Below are positions 19,253-27,286 of a stretch of DNA of 64,000 nucleotides, piece after piece. How positions within the stretch are numbered: the stretch's first letter is position 1; the number at the start of each line of letters is the position of its first letter. Where the stretch lies: positions 4,992,001 to 5,056,000 of the forward strand of contig NZ_CP146232.1 in NCBI RefSeq assembly GCF_037040815.1, written 5' to 3'. The notes below the pieces were generated by a model. The model was not told the origin of the DNA. It worked only from the letters and a program-made list of their open reading frames with translations, and ran no database searches. The position numbers and the translations under genes are program-made. Source of the stretch: Pararoseomonas sp. SCSIO 73927 (GTDB taxonomy: Bacteria > Pseudomonadota > Alphaproteobacteria > Acetobacterales > Acetobacteraceae).

Positions 19253-19669
19253 GTGCGGATCGCGGCGGCGCTGCTCCTCCTGGCCGCGTGCCGGACGGAG
19301 GGCGCGCCGCCCGCCTGTCCCGCCGGCACCTCCCCCGCCGCCGTCTCGGAGCTCGCCTTCGGCCGCAACGGGCCGGACGGCGCCCTCCGCGTCACCGAGA
19401 CCGACTGGGCCGCCTTCCTGGAGGAGGAGGTCACCCCGCGCTTCCCCGACGGCCTCACCGCTCTCGACGCCGCGGGCCAGTGGCGCGGTCCCGATGGGCG
19501 CGCGGCACGGGAGCCGTCGAAGCTTCTCTGGCTGGTGATGCCGGGCACGACACTTGAGGAGGCGGGCGCCAGGACGAGGCCGCTCGTGGACACCTACAGG
19601 CGCCGCTTTCAGCAGGAGAGCGTCCTCGCCGTGCACCGCATCGCGTGCGCGTCGCTGCCGGGTGAATAA
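19253..19669 (+). CDS. DUF3574-type lipoprotein
   Basis: Protein of 138 residues from a GTG start after GAGGGGCG. A short lipoprotein signal ends in the lipobox LLAAC. The remainder (ELAFGRNGPDG, TDWAAFLEEEVTPRFPDGLTALDA, YRRRFQQESVLAVH) matches the DUF3574 family of small periplasmic proteins of unknown function. It follows the SMR-like gene by 10 bp and is probably in the same operon. Confidence 0.72.
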   Translation: MRIAAALLLLAACRTEGAPPACPAGTSPAAVSELAFGRNGPDGALRVTETDWAAFLEEEVTPRFPDGLTALDAAGQWRGPDGRAAREPSKLLWLVMPGTTLEEAGARTRPLVDTYRRRFQQESVLAVHRIACASLPGE

Positions 19670-19717
19670 ATGGGAACATGAACGAAGGCTGAACGGCTCC
19701 GGCCCGCGGGCGGGAGC

Positions 19718-19972
19718 CTAGTCGTCCTCGTCCAGCGGACCGAGATGGCGGCTGAAGCTCGCGGCGAGCTGGGAGCGAAGCTTCAGCTCCTGAACCGCCC
19801 CGCCGGCTCCGGGCGCCTCCGTCAGGCACCGTTGCAACTCCCGGCGGAGTCGTCCGACGGTTTCGCGCCGCCTCTCCGGCGGAACGTCGCTGAGAATCTT
19901 CCGCATGGCGGTCTCCACCGCGGCGTCGATCCCCTGCAGCGTCAGCGTTCCGGCGTTTCGCGAGCCCATCAT
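19718..19972 (-). CDS. Small helical hypothetical protein
   Basis: Predicted protein of 84 residues, highly charged and alpha-helical (AMRKILSDVPPERRRETVGRLRRELQRCL), with an acidic end PLDEDD. No family is recognised. It stands alone, convergent with the DUF3574 gene and downstream of the Hsp20/DUF1150 pair. The start is one of three adjacent codons (GTG-ATG-ATG at 19975, 19972, 19969). Amphipathic composition supports a real protein, but evidence is limited to the open frame. Confidence 0.45.
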   Translation of the reverse strand: MMGSRNAGTLTLQGIDAAVETAMRKILSDVPPERRRETVGRLRRELQRCLTEAPGAGGAVQELKLRSQLAASFSRHLGPLDEDD

Positions 19973-19975
19973 CAC

Positions 19976-20299
19976 CCTGCGTTCTGCTCATCGTCGGAAA
20001 GACAGGATGACATCTTACTATCCGGGCCGCGCGCGACCACTCCCTATGTTGCCATCCCGGAAAAAGTTTAGGTGAACAGGGATGCGGACCCTGGAAGTTC
20101 GTGGAAAGAGGGCCGCGCTGAGGGCCGTCCCAGCGCCCTTCCTCGGGCCAGTTCCGCCCGGGACACCGGAAACGTCGCGCCGAATCGCTGCCGAGACGGG
20201 CCAGATTTTCGACAGGCCGCCCAGCGGCCTGTCCGGTGGGGTCGCGGAGCACGCACACCCGGCGCAGAAGGCGGCCGGAGCCGCCCCCGCCGGGGCGCC
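19976..20299. other. Intergenic region with no confident gene
   Basis: This 324-bp gap lies between the small helical protein and the DUF1150 gene. A 73-codon rightward frame at 20082-20303 begins at an ATG after AACAGGG, but it is rich in Pro/Ala/Gly and resembles no family. The left part (about 19990-20075) is less GC-rich than its surroundings and could hold a leftward promoter for the small gene. I see nothing else supportable. Confidence 0.4.
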
Positions 20300-20521
20300 C
20301 TAGTGAACGAGGACCGGCGCCATCTCGTGCTGGAGAATGGCGGCGATCGCGAGCGCCTCGGTCGGCGCCGCGCCGATCGGGGTGCCGTCGGCGGCGTGGA
20401 TGGCCACGGCCTGGGTGCCGTTGACGGTCACCGGGCGGATATAGGCCATCTCCTGCGCGCCGAACTGGGCCCAGTCCACGGCGGAGAGGTTGCGGAGGGT
20501 GGTGATCGGGGTCGGGTTCAT
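20300..20521 (-). CDS. DUF1150-family protein
   Basis: Protein of 73 residues. The conserved core WAQFGAQEMAYIRPV and the end ALAIAAILQHEMAPVLVH identify the DUF1150 family, which is found in alphaproteobacteria next to small heat-shock protein genes. Here it lies 123 bp downstream of hsp20 in the same direction, which repeats that linkage. The biochemical role is unknown; heat-shock co-regulation with Hsp20 is likely. Confidence 0.85.
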   Translation of the reverse strand: MNPTPITTLRNLSAVDWAQFGAQEMAYIRPVTVNGTQAVAIHAADGTPIGAAPTEALAIAAILQHEMAPVLVH

Positions 20522-20644
20522 CGCTCTGCTCCTCGCCCGCAGCCGGAATGGCCTGCAGGCCGGTAACGCCCGGCGCGCGTCCCGGTTCGGCAAGGCGCTA
20601 CGGGCGGGGTTTGTTGGGGCCGTGCTTGCTGGGGCCGTGGGGCC

Positions 20645-21082
20645 TCAGGCGTCGCCGTCCACCATGGGGCGGGTGCGGCCGTTGATCTGAATGGTCCGGA
20701 CGCGGACCTCGGGCTGTGGCCGCCGCAGTTCCACGTGCAGCAGCCCGTTGTCGAGCCAGGCGCCCTCGATCTCGATTCCCTCGGCGATCACGAAGGCCCG
20801 CTGGAACTGGCGGGCGGCGATTCCGCGGTGAAGGAAGATTCGCCCCTCGGAGTCGTCCTTCTGCCGCCCGCGGATCACTAGCTGGTTGTCCTCCTGCGTG
20901 ATCTGCAGGTCGTCCATGGCGAAGCCGGCGACGGCGAGAGTGATCCGCAGCCGGTCGGCGGCGGTCTGCTCGATGTTGTAGGGCGGGTAGCCGTCCGAGG
21001 TCTTCTGCACCCGGTCGAGCATCTGCTCGAGATGGTCGAAGCCCAGGAACAACGGCGATCCGAAGACCGGCGAGCGCGACAT
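20645..21082 (-). CDS. Hsp20/alpha-crystallin small heat-shock protein
   Basis: Protein of 145 residues. The N-terminus SPLFLGFDHLEQMLDRVQK and the alpha-crystallin segments YPPYNIEQTAADRLRITLAV and GRIFLHRGIAARQFQRAFVI are characteristic of the class A IbpA/HspA group. It is an ATP-independent chaperone that holds unfolding proteins. The ATG at 21082 follows AAGGA. The upstream leader contains both a sigma-32-like promoter and a hairpin that hides this ribosome-binding site, so expression is probably heat-controlled at two levels. Confidence 0.93.
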   Translation of the reverse strand: MSRSPVFGSPLFLGFDHLEQMLDRVQKTSDGYPPYNIEQTAADRLRITLAVAGFAMDDLQITQEDNQLVIRGRQKDDSEGRIFLHRGIAARQFQRAFVIAEGIEIEGAWLDNGLLHVELRRPQPEVRVRTIQINGRTRPMVDGDA

Positions 21083-21087
21083 GAGGC

Positions 21088-21110
21088 GGCATCCTTGAGA
21101 AAGCGAAGCC
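21088..21110 (-). promoter_or_regulatory. ROSE-like RNA thermometer hairpin in the hsp20 leader
   Basis: On the minus-strand transcript this reads as a 23-nt hairpin: GGC at 21110-21108 pairs with GCC at 21090-21088. Inside, U-UCGCU faces AGGA-U with a 6-nt loop UUCUCA. The UYGCU element opposite an AGGA ribosome-binding site, with a bulged G, is the defining feature of ROSE elements, which melt on heat shock to free the ribosome-binding site. AGGA lies 9 nt before the ATG. The structure was drawn by eye. Confidence 0.6.
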
Positions 21111-21169
21111 ACAGGGACGAAGGGAGGCCACTGGAGCCGGCCCAGGGAGGCACCGGCCAACGGCTTCGC

Positions 21170-21198
21170 ATATTGGCAACCGCGGGGGAGGTTGCAAG
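21170..21198 (-). promoter_or_regulatory. Sigma-32-like heat-shock promoter for hsp20
   Basis: On the minus strand, CTTGCAA (21198-21192) and CCAATAT (21176-21170) are separated by 15 bp, close to the sigma-32 pattern CTTGAA...CCCATnT. Transcription would start near 21162, giving a leader of about 80 nt that contains the ROSE-like hairpin. There are mismatches in the -10 element. Confidence 0.5.
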
Positions 21199-21315
21199 CC
21201 GGCAACCCGTGGCCGCGGCGCCACGGCCCGCAGCGGCCGCCGAGCCCTGCTCGCTGCCGGATACCCACCCCGCAATTCCACTCGGGAGGGATCGGCCCTA
21301 CATGACGCGCACGCC

Positions 21316-21855
21316 ATGACCGACGACGCTCCCATCCTCCCCATCCTGCTTCATCCCGCGCCGATCCTGCGCGCCAGGGCCCGTGCGGTTGCCGAGGGCG
21401 ACGGCGACCGGGTGCGCGACCTCGCCGCCCGCATGCTCGCGACGATGTACAAGGCCCCCGGCATCGGCCTCGCGGCGCCGCAGGTGGGCGAGGGCCTCCG
21501 CCTCGTCGTCCTCGACGTCGCGCGGGAGGGTGAGCCGCCGGCCCCCATGGTGCTGGTCAACCCCGAGGTCGTGGCGGCGAGCGAGGAGCGCGCCCTGCGA
21601 GAGGAGGGCTGCCTCTCCATCCCCGGCCAGTACGCCGAGGTGGAGCGCCCGGCCCGCGTGAAGGCGCGCTGGCGCGAGCTGGACGGCACCCGGCGCGAGG
21701 TGGAGGCGGACGGCCTGCTGGCCACCTGCCTGCAGCACGAGATCGACCACCTGGACGGCGTGATGTTCACCGACCACCTCAGCCCGCTGAAGCGGAACAT
21801 GCTGATCAAGAAGTTCCTGAAGGAGCAGAAGCTCAAGTCTCGCGAGGCGATGTGA
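21316..21855 (+). CDS. def: Peptide deformylase
   Basis: Protein of 179 residues. All three motifs are intact: [10 protein letters not shown] (49-58), EGCLSIPG with metal ligand C99, and QHEIDHLDG with H141, catalytic E142 and H145. It removes the formyl group from nascent proteins. Its stop overlaps the GTG start of fmt, whose product adds that formyl group to initiator tRNA, so the two opposing steps are translationally coupled. Confidence 0.97.
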   Translation: MTDDAPILPILLHPAPILRARARAVAEGDGDRVRDLAARMLATMYKAPGIGLAAPQVGEGLRLVVLDVAREGEPPAPMVLVNPEVVAASEERALREEGCLSIPGQYAEVERPARVKARWRELDGTRREVEADGLLATCLQHEIDHLDGVMFTDHLSPLKRNMLIKKFLKEQKLKSREAM

Positions 21856-22766
21856 GTCCCTTGCGCCTCGCCTTCATGGGCAGCCCCGGCTTCTCCGTGC
21901 CGGCACTGCGGGCGCTGCACGCGGCGGGGCATGAGATCGCGATGGTCTATGCCCAGCCCCCCCGCCCCGCCGGGCGGGGGCAGCGGGAGACGCCCTGCCC
22001 CGTGCACCAGGCGGCCCTGGATCTGGGTCTGCCCGTGCGCACGCCCGCGCGAGTCCGCAAGAGCACGGCCGAGCACGAGGCCTTCGCCGCGCTGGGCCTC
22101 GACGCGGCCGTGGTCGCCGCCTACGGGCTGATCCTGCCGAGGCCGATGCTGGACGCGCCCCGCCTGGGCTGCCTGAACATCCACGCCAGCCTGCTGCCGC
22201 GCTGGCGCGGCGCCGCCCCGATCCAGGCCGCCGTGCTGGCGGGGGATGCGGAGACAGGCATCACCATCATGCGCATGGATGAGGGGCTGGACACCGGCCC
22301 GATGCTGCTCCGCGAATCCCTGCCCCTCGGCCCGCGCGCGACGACGCCGGAGGTGCACGACGCGCTCTCCGAGATGGGCGCGCGCCTGATCCTGCGCGCG
22401 CTGGAGGAGGCGCCTTCCCCCGTGCCCCAGCCGGAGGAGGGCGCGGCCTACGCGCCGAAGCTGGGCAAGGAGGACGGGCGGCTGGACTGGTCGGAGCCCT
22501 CCGTCGCACTCGATCGCCGCGTGCGGGCCATGAATCCCTGGCCCGGCGCCTTCACCGCCTGGAACGGCGAGACCCTGCGCGTTTTGGCCGCCGAGCCCGC
22601 GCCCGGCGCTGGCAGGCCGGGCACCGTGCTGGACGACGCGCTGCTGGTCGCTTGCGGCGAGGGTGCCCTGCGTTTGAGCCGCGTGCAGCGCGCCGGCAAG
22701 GCGGCGATGGACGCCCCAGCCTTCCTGCGCGGCACCCCCGTGCCGCCCGGCACGGCCCTGGGCTGA
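21852..22766 (+). CDS. fmt: Methionyl-tRNA formyltransferase
   Basis: Protein of 304 residues. The formyl-transfer domain has [15 protein letters not shown] and the active-site region [18 protein letters not shown] with the catalytic Asn and His. The C-terminal OB domain begins near [15 protein letters not shown]. It formylates Met-tRNAfMet with 10-formyl-THF. The GTG start overlaps the def stop codon by 4 bp. Confidence 0.96.
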   Translation: MSPLRLAFMGSPGFSVPALRALHAAGHEIAMVYAQPPRPAGRGQRETPCPVHQAALDLGLPVRTPARVRKSTAEHEAFAALGLDAAVVAAYGLILPRPMLDAPRLGCLNIHASLLPRWRGAAPIQAAVLAGDAETGITIMRMDEGLDTGPMLLRESLPLGPRATTPEVHDALSEMGARLILRALEEAPSPVPQPEEGAAYAPKLGKEDGRLDWSEPSVALDRRVRAMNPWPGAFTAWNGETLRVLAAEPAPGAGRPGTVLDDALLVACGEGALRLSRVQRAGKAAMDAPAFLRGTPVPPGTALG

Positions 22767-22767
22767 G

Positions 22768-23532
22768 ATGCCGCGCTACGCCCTGTTGATCGAGTACGAC
22801 GGGACGCCCTTCGTCGGCTGGCAGCGGCAGAAGGACGGCCTCTCCGTCCAGCAGGTGCTGGAGGAAGCCGCCGCGCCGCTGAACGGCGGGGTGGAGCCGG
22901 TGATCGGCGCCGCCGGGCGCACGGATGCCGGGGTGCACGCGGAAGGCCAGGTGGCGGGAGTCGATCTCGCCGCCGACCTGCCGGTGGAGCGGGTGCGGGA
23001 GGCGCTGAACACCCGTTCCCGGCCGCACCCGATCGCCGTGCTCTCCGTCACCCGCCCGCCGGAGGACTGGAGCGCCCGCTTCTCGGCCGTGCACCGGGCC
23101 TACCGCTACCGCATCCTGAACCGCCGCGCCCGGCCGGGCCTGGACCTCGGCCGCGTGTGGCACGTGCCGCAGCGGCTGGACGCGGAGGCGATGCACGAGG
23201 CGGCGCAGGGCCTGCTGGGCCACCACGACTTCTCCGCCTTTCGCGCCGCCGCTTGCCAGGCGAAGGACGCGCTGCGGACGCTGGACCGGCTGGACGTCTC
23301 CCGCCACGGCGAGGAGATCGAGGTGCGGGTGGAGGCGCGGAGCTTCCTGCACCACCAGGTCCGGAACATGGTGGGCACGCTGGCGCAGGTCGGGCGCGGT
23401 CTGCGGCCGGTGAACTGGCCGCGCCAGGTGCTGGACACGCGGGACCGGAGGCGCGCCGGCCAGACGGCGCCGGCGGAAGGTCTCTGCTTCGTGTCCGTCC
23501 GATACGACCCCGGACTCGTCTGGGAGTGCTAG
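22768..23532 (+). CDS. truA: tRNA pseudouridine(38-40) synthase TruA
   Basis: Protein of 254 residues starting one base after the fmt stop. The catalytic Asp lies in GRTDAGVHAEGQ (about residue 52). The N-terminal YALLIEYDGTPFVGWQRQ and C-terminal SFLHHQVRNMVGTL are signature TruA segments. It modifies uridines 38-40 of many tRNAs. The def-fmt-truA order is common in alphaproteobacteria. Confidence 0.97.
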   Translation: MPRYALLIEYDGTPFVGWQRQKDGLSVQQVLEEAAAPLNGGVEPVIGAAGRTDAGVHAEGQVAGVDLAADLPVERVREALNTRSRPHPIAVLSVTRPPEDWSARFSAVHRAYRYRILNRRARPGLDLGRVWHVPQRLDAEAMHEAAQGLLGHHDFSAFRAAACQAKDALRTLDRLDVSRHGEEIEVRVEARSFLHHQVRNMVGTLAQVGRGLRPVNWPRQVLDTRDRRRAGQTAPAEGLCFVSVRYDPGLVWEC

Positions 23533-23671
23533 AGCCGCTCCCGTTCCGGCCGAGCCGCCGGGGCTGAGCGGCACCGAAGACGGGCTCACGCGGCCGGGGC
23601 ACAGGGGGTGCCGCTCCGGGAGCCCGGCGCCGCGCCCCGGGCCGCCGCGCGCGGGAGGGGAAAGGCAGGCC

Positions 23672-25402
23672 ATGACGACGCGCCCGACGGAGACACCGCT
23701 GGCCTGGCTCGGCGCCCTGCGGCTCGGCATCGGGCTCGGCCAGGGCGTGGCCCTCTACGCCCTCGGCACCCTCGTGCGGGGCGCCGGCGTGCACCCGCTG
23801 GTCACGGCCCATCCCCGCGCCTACGGCGTGGCCGTGCTGCTGGCCGGGCTGGCGCCCTTCCCGCTCCTCCTCGGGCTGGGACACTTCCGCCCGCGGGTGC
23901 TGGCGGGCTGGGTGCTCGCCGCGGCGCTGCTGATCCTTGGCCTGGGCTGGCACGACCTCGGCCAGAACGCGCGGCCGGACCTGCCCCTGCCGAGCCCGCG
24001 CCTGGTCGTCGCCCTCTCCGCCATCCTCTTCATCGGGCACGCGCTGCTCGCCGCGCGGGAGGCGGACCGGGCCCGGGGCGGGCGCGGCCTGCCGCGCTAC
24101 GCCGACCTGTTCGAGGCCTCCTGGCGCGGCGCGCTCCAGCTCGCCCAGGCGGTGGCCTTCGTCGGCAGCTTCTGGATCGTCTTCTGGGTCGGCGACCAAA
24201 TGTTCCGCGCCATCGGCATCGGGGCGCTGAACAGCCTCGCCCGGCGCCACGCCTTCGTCCTACCCGTCAGCTTCGGGCTGGGCGCCCTCGCGGTCCACGC
24301 GGCCGACGCGCGGGAGGACATGGCGCGCGGGCTGCGCCGGCTGGCGCTGGGGCTGGAAGCCTGGCTGACCCCCCTGCTGGCCGTGCTGGTGGCCGCCTTC
24401 CTCCTGGCCCTGCCGGTCACCGGGCTCGGGCCACTCCTGGCCCGCAGCTACGCCATCCCCTCTCTCCTCTTCGCGGCCGCAATGCTGGTGCTGCTGACCA
24501 ACGCCGTGCACCAGGACGGGCGGGAGGCGCCGCCGCGCCTGCTGGACCTCTCGGCGCGGCTCGCCGGCATCCTCCTCGTGCCGCTCACGGCGCTGGCGGC
24601 CTGGGGCCTGGCGTTGCGGGTCCTCGAGTACGGCTGGACCGAGGCCCGGGTGGCGGGCGCGGCGGCGCTGGTGCTGCTGGCCCTCTACGCCCTCGGCTAC
24701 GCCGCCGCGGCGCTCCGGCCGGGGATGCGGCTGCTGGAGCCCGTGAACGTCCTCGCGGCCGGCGTCGCGATCCTCGTCCTCGCCGCCCTGAACACGCCCC
24801 TGGCCGACCCCGTGCGCCTCTCGGTCGCGAGCCAGACGGGGCGGCTGCTGCGCGGGGAGGTGCCGCCCGAGCGCTTCGACTTCGCCTGGCTGGCGCGGGC
24901 CGGGCGCGACGGCCGGCAGGCGCGGGAGGCGCTGCTGACGAACCCCAACCCGGTCATCGCCGAGCGCGCGGGGAACCGGGCGCGGCCCCGGCGCAGCTGG
25001 GAGGCGCCCGTCGCGCGAGGTCCGGTGCGGCTGGAGGCGGCGCCCGCGGGCGCCGCCCTCCCGGCGGGCCTTCTGGCGGCCGTCGAGGCGGAGCTGCAGG
25101 GGGCGGCCGCCGAGGCCTCGCGGCCGCAGTGCACGGAGCCCGGCTGCGTCGCGCGCGCCCTGCCGCTCGAGGGCCGGGAGGCCTGGCTGGTGGGGCCCGT
25201 CCACGGCGACTTCTGGGCCATGGTGCCGAAGGGCGAGGGCTGGCGGCGCCTGGCGATCTACCGCGCCCCCTTCCACTGCCGGGAGAGGGCACGCGGGGGC
25301 ATCGCCGAGACCGGCCCGCGCCCCCTGCCGCCGCGCCTGCCGGAGCTGGAGGCGAACGGGGTGCGGCTGGAGCCGGTGCTGCCGCGCCGGGACTGCGGCT
25401 GA
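23672..25402 (+). CDS. DUF4153-family polytopic membrane protein
   Basis: Protein of 576 residues preceded by GGGAGGGG. About ten or more hydrophobic helices fill the first ~400 residues (WLGALRLGIGLGQGVALYAL; LQLAQAVAFVGSFWIVFWVG; LWLALYALGYAAAAL-like segments), followed by a soluble part of ~170 residues. The arrangement and the segment GWTEARVAGAAALVLLALYALG fit the DUF4153 family of uncharacterised inner-membrane proteins. Isolated between truA and a convergent pair; function unknown. Confidence 0.75.
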   Translation: MTTRPTETPLAWLGALRLGIGLGQGVALYALGTLVRGAGVHPLVTAHPRAYGVAVLLAGLAPFPLLLGLGHFRPRVLAGWVLAAALLILGLGWHDLGQNARPDLPLPSPRLVVALSAILFIGHALLAAREADRARGGRGLPRYADLFEASWRGALQLAQAVAFVGSFWIVFWVGDQMFRAIGIGALNSLARRHAFVLPVSFGLGALAVHAADAREDMARGLRRLALGLEAWLTPLLAVLVAAFLLALPVTGLGPLLARSYAIPSLLFAAAMLVLLTNAVHQDGREAPPRLLDLSARLAGILLVPLTALAAWGLALRVLEYGWTEARVAGAAALVLLALYALGYAAAALRPGMRLLEPVNVLAAGVAILVLAALNTPLADPVRLSVASQTGRLLRGEVPPERFDFAWLARAGRDGRQAREALLTNPNPVIAERAGNRARPRRSWEAPVARGPVRLEAAPAGAALPAGLLAAVEAELQGAAAEASRPQCTEPGCVARALPLEGREAWLVGPVHGDFWAMVPKGEGWRRLAIYRAPFHCRERARGGIAETGPRPLPPRLPELEANGVRLEPVLPRRDCG

Positions 25403-25415
25403 GCGCGGGCCACCG

Positions 25416-25871
25416 CTATCCCGGCCGGGAGCGCTCCTCCAGCAGCCGCTTCAGCGCGCGGAACACGCCGGCGGTGAAGGCCGTGGCGGAGAGGCGCAGG
25501 AGGAGCGGCCCGGCGAGGCTGACGGGGCCGCGCACCGCGCCGTCGTAGCGCCAGCACAGCAGCGTGCCGCCGGCCTCCGGGAGAAGATCGATCCTTCCCG
25601 TGGCGGTGCCACTGCCGAAGGGACCGTCGGCGCGGCCGGAGACGGCGAGGCCGCCCGCCCCGTCCTCCGCGCGCAGGGCGACGGCCTGGCGGCCGCGGAA
25701 GGGGCCGACCCCGAGCCCGAGCACGGCCGTGTAGCCGCCCTCCCCGTCCCCGGCGACGCGCTCCGCGCCGGGGATGATGCGGGCGAGGACAGCGGGATCC
25801 AGGATCGCGGCCCGCACGGCCGTGGGCACGGCGCGGAGCGGGATCCGGCCCTCCGCCCGCAGGGGCCGCAC
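25416..25871 (-). CDS. SRPBCC (CoxG-like) protein
   Basis: Protein of 151 residues with a GTG start. The pattern of ILDPAVLARIIPGAERVAGDGEGGYTA and a C-terminal amphipathic helix fits the CoxG/START-like SRPBCC fold, which binds hydrophobic ligands and may associate with membranes. No CO dehydrogenase genes are nearby. It is 5 bp downstream of the ArsR-type regulator and is probably co-transcribed with it. Confidence 0.7.
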   Translation of the reverse strand: MRPLRAEGRIPLRAVPTAVRAAILDPAVLARIIPGAERVAGDGEGGYTAVLGLGVGPFRGRQAVALRAEDGAGGLAVSGRADGPFGSGTATGRIDLLPEAGGTLLCWRYDGAVRGPVSLAGPLLLRLSATAFTAGVFRALKRLLEERSRPG

Positions 25872-25876
25872 GCGGC

Positions 25877-26233
25877 TCAGCCCTTCGCCCCCGGAATTCC
25901 GGCTTTCCGGGTTCTGGCTTCCCGGGCCTTGGCCTCTTGGGCCCGCGCCGCGCTCTCGCGTCGCAGCGGCCGTGCCACCGGGCAGGCCTCCTGCACGAAG
26001 CCGTTCAGGGTGTTCACGAGGCTGTCCGGCACCTGCCGGTAGAAGACGTACTGGCCGCGCTTCTCGCTCCCTACCAGCCCCGCAGCCTCCAGCACGGAGA
26101 GGTGCTGGGAGATGGAGGCGCGGGTCATCTCGAACCGCGCGGCGATCTCCCCCGCGCTCAGCTCGCCATGGGCGAGGAGGGCGAGGATGCGCCGCCGGGC
26201 GGCGGAGGCGAGGGCTTCGAAGACGCGCTGCAT
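25877..26233 (-). CDS. ArsR-family transcriptional regulator
   Basis: Protein of 118 residues. The winged HTH is typical: ALASAARRRILALLAHGELSAGEIA followed by FEMTRASISQHLSVLEAAGLV (about residues 5-55). No ArsR metal-binding Cys motif such as ELCVCDL is present; the only Cys is in EACPVARPL. The C-terminus is a highly charged Arg/Ala/Lys tail. It resembles the SdpR/YczG-like ArsR group. It faces the desaturase gene across a perfect palindrome and probably controls both directions. Confidence 0.85.
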   Translation of the reverse strand: MQRVFEALASAARRRILALLAHGELSAGEIAARFEMTRASISQHLSVLEAAGLVGSEKRGQYVFYRQVPDSLVNTLNGFVQEACPVARPLRRESAARAQEAKAREARTRKAGIPGAKG

Positions 26234-26286
26234 GGTGGCTCGGGCCAGATGTAGGCGAGAGGCGGCGGGTTGACCACCGGCCTCCT

Positions 26287-26314
26287 CGGTATTTAGTTTA
26301 TTTCCTAAATACCG
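26287..26314. promoter_or_regulatory. ArsR-type operator between regulator and desaturase
   Basis: A perfect inverted repeat with 10-bp arms CGGTATTTAG and CTAAATACCG and an 8-bp AT-rich spacer TTTATTTC. It lies in the divergent gap, 54 bp from the regulator start and 15 bp before the desaturase start. Its AT-rich sequence stands out in this GC-rich genome. Position implies it covers the promoter or leader of the desaturase. Confidence 0.75.
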
Positions 26315-26329
26315 ACACGGAGGAGCGCC

Positions 26330-27286
26330 ATGAGCTGCCTTTCGACGGAGCGGGTGGTCGCGGGCCCGGAGGTCTCGGCCACGGACGGCCGGGTGGAATG
26401 GGCGCCCGCCCGCTCCCTCTGGATCGGCGGGATGACGCTGGCCGCGCTGGGGCTCGGGCCGGTCTTCGTCACGCCCGGGGCGGTGGCGCTGTTCCTCGTG
26501 ACGAGCGGGGTGACGCTGTGCCTCGGGCACTCCATCGGGCTGCACCGGCTGGTGATCCACCGCAGCTTCGAGGCGCCGCTGTGGCTGGAGCGCGCGCTGG
26601 CCTGGCTCGGCACGCTGGTGGGCATGGCCGGGCCGCTCGGCATGGTGCGCCTGCACGACACGCGCGACTGGGCCCAGCGCCAATCGGCCTGCCACGACCT
26701 GCACGCGCACCGCGCGCCGGCATGGAAGGACGCGTGGTGGCAGATGCACTGCCGGCTGGTGCTGGCCCGACCGCCGCGCTTCCTGCCCGAACCGCGGCTG
26801 CGCGAGGACCGCGTCCTGCGCTGGCTGGAGGCGACGTGGATGCTGCAGCAGGTGCCGCTCGGCGCGGCCTTCTTCCTCATCGGCGGGATGCCCTGGCTCG
26901 TCTGGGGCATCGCGGTGCGGGTGGCGGTGAGCGTGACCGGGCACTGGGCCGTCGGCCACGTCACGCACCGGCGCGGGCCGCAGGGCTGGGCGGTGGACGG
27001 CACCGCCGTGCAGGGCCACGACCTGCCCGCGGCGGCGCTGATCACCTTCGGCGAGGCCTGGCACGGCAACCACCACGCCTGGCCGGGATCGGCGAGGCTC
27101 GGGGTGGAGAAGGGGCAGGCCGACCCGGGCTGGTGGGTGCTGGTGGCGCTGCGGCGGATCGGGCTCGTGCGGGGCCTGCGGGAACCGCGGCACCTGACCC
27201 CGCGCGAGGGCTTGCGAAGGATCGGGGCCGGAGCCCCGATCCCCCAAGGGGTGGCTACAGCCCGGCCTGCGTCACGAACTTCGTGA
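26330..27286 (+). CDS. Fatty-acid desaturase-like membrane protein
   Basis: Protein of 318 residues, ATG after GGAGGAG. Histidine boxes are [11 protein letters not shown] (about residue 68), HDLHAH (about 122) and WHGNHHAWP (about 243), in the layout of acyl-CoA/acyl-lipid delta-9-type desaturases. The second box is HxxHxH rather than the usual HxxHH. Four hydrophobic segments flank the boxes. It would introduce a double bond in membrane lipids, and control by an ArsR-type repressor would make this conditional. Its last 32 bp overlap the end of the convergent dehydrogenase gene. Confidence 0.78.
   Translation: MSCLSTERVVAGPEVSATDGRVEWAPARSLWIGGMTLAALGLGPVFVTPGAVALFLVTSGVTLCLGHSIGLHRLVIHRSFEAPLWLERALAWLGTLVGMAGPLGMVRLHDTRDWAQRQSACHDLHAHRAPAWKDAWWQMHCRLVLARPPRFLPEPRLREDRVLRWLEATWMLQQVPLGAAFFLIGGMPWLVWGIAVRVAVSVTGHWAVGHVTHRRGPQGWAVDGTAVQGHDLPAAALITFGEAWHGNHHAWPGSARLGVEKGQADPGWWVLVALRRIGLVRGLREPRHLTPREGLRRIGAGAPIPQGVATARPASRTS

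Noticed and set aside
20082..20303. 73-codon frame upstream of DUF1150
   Set aside because: Pro/Ala/Gly-rich, no family resemblance, and antisense to nothing that would support it.
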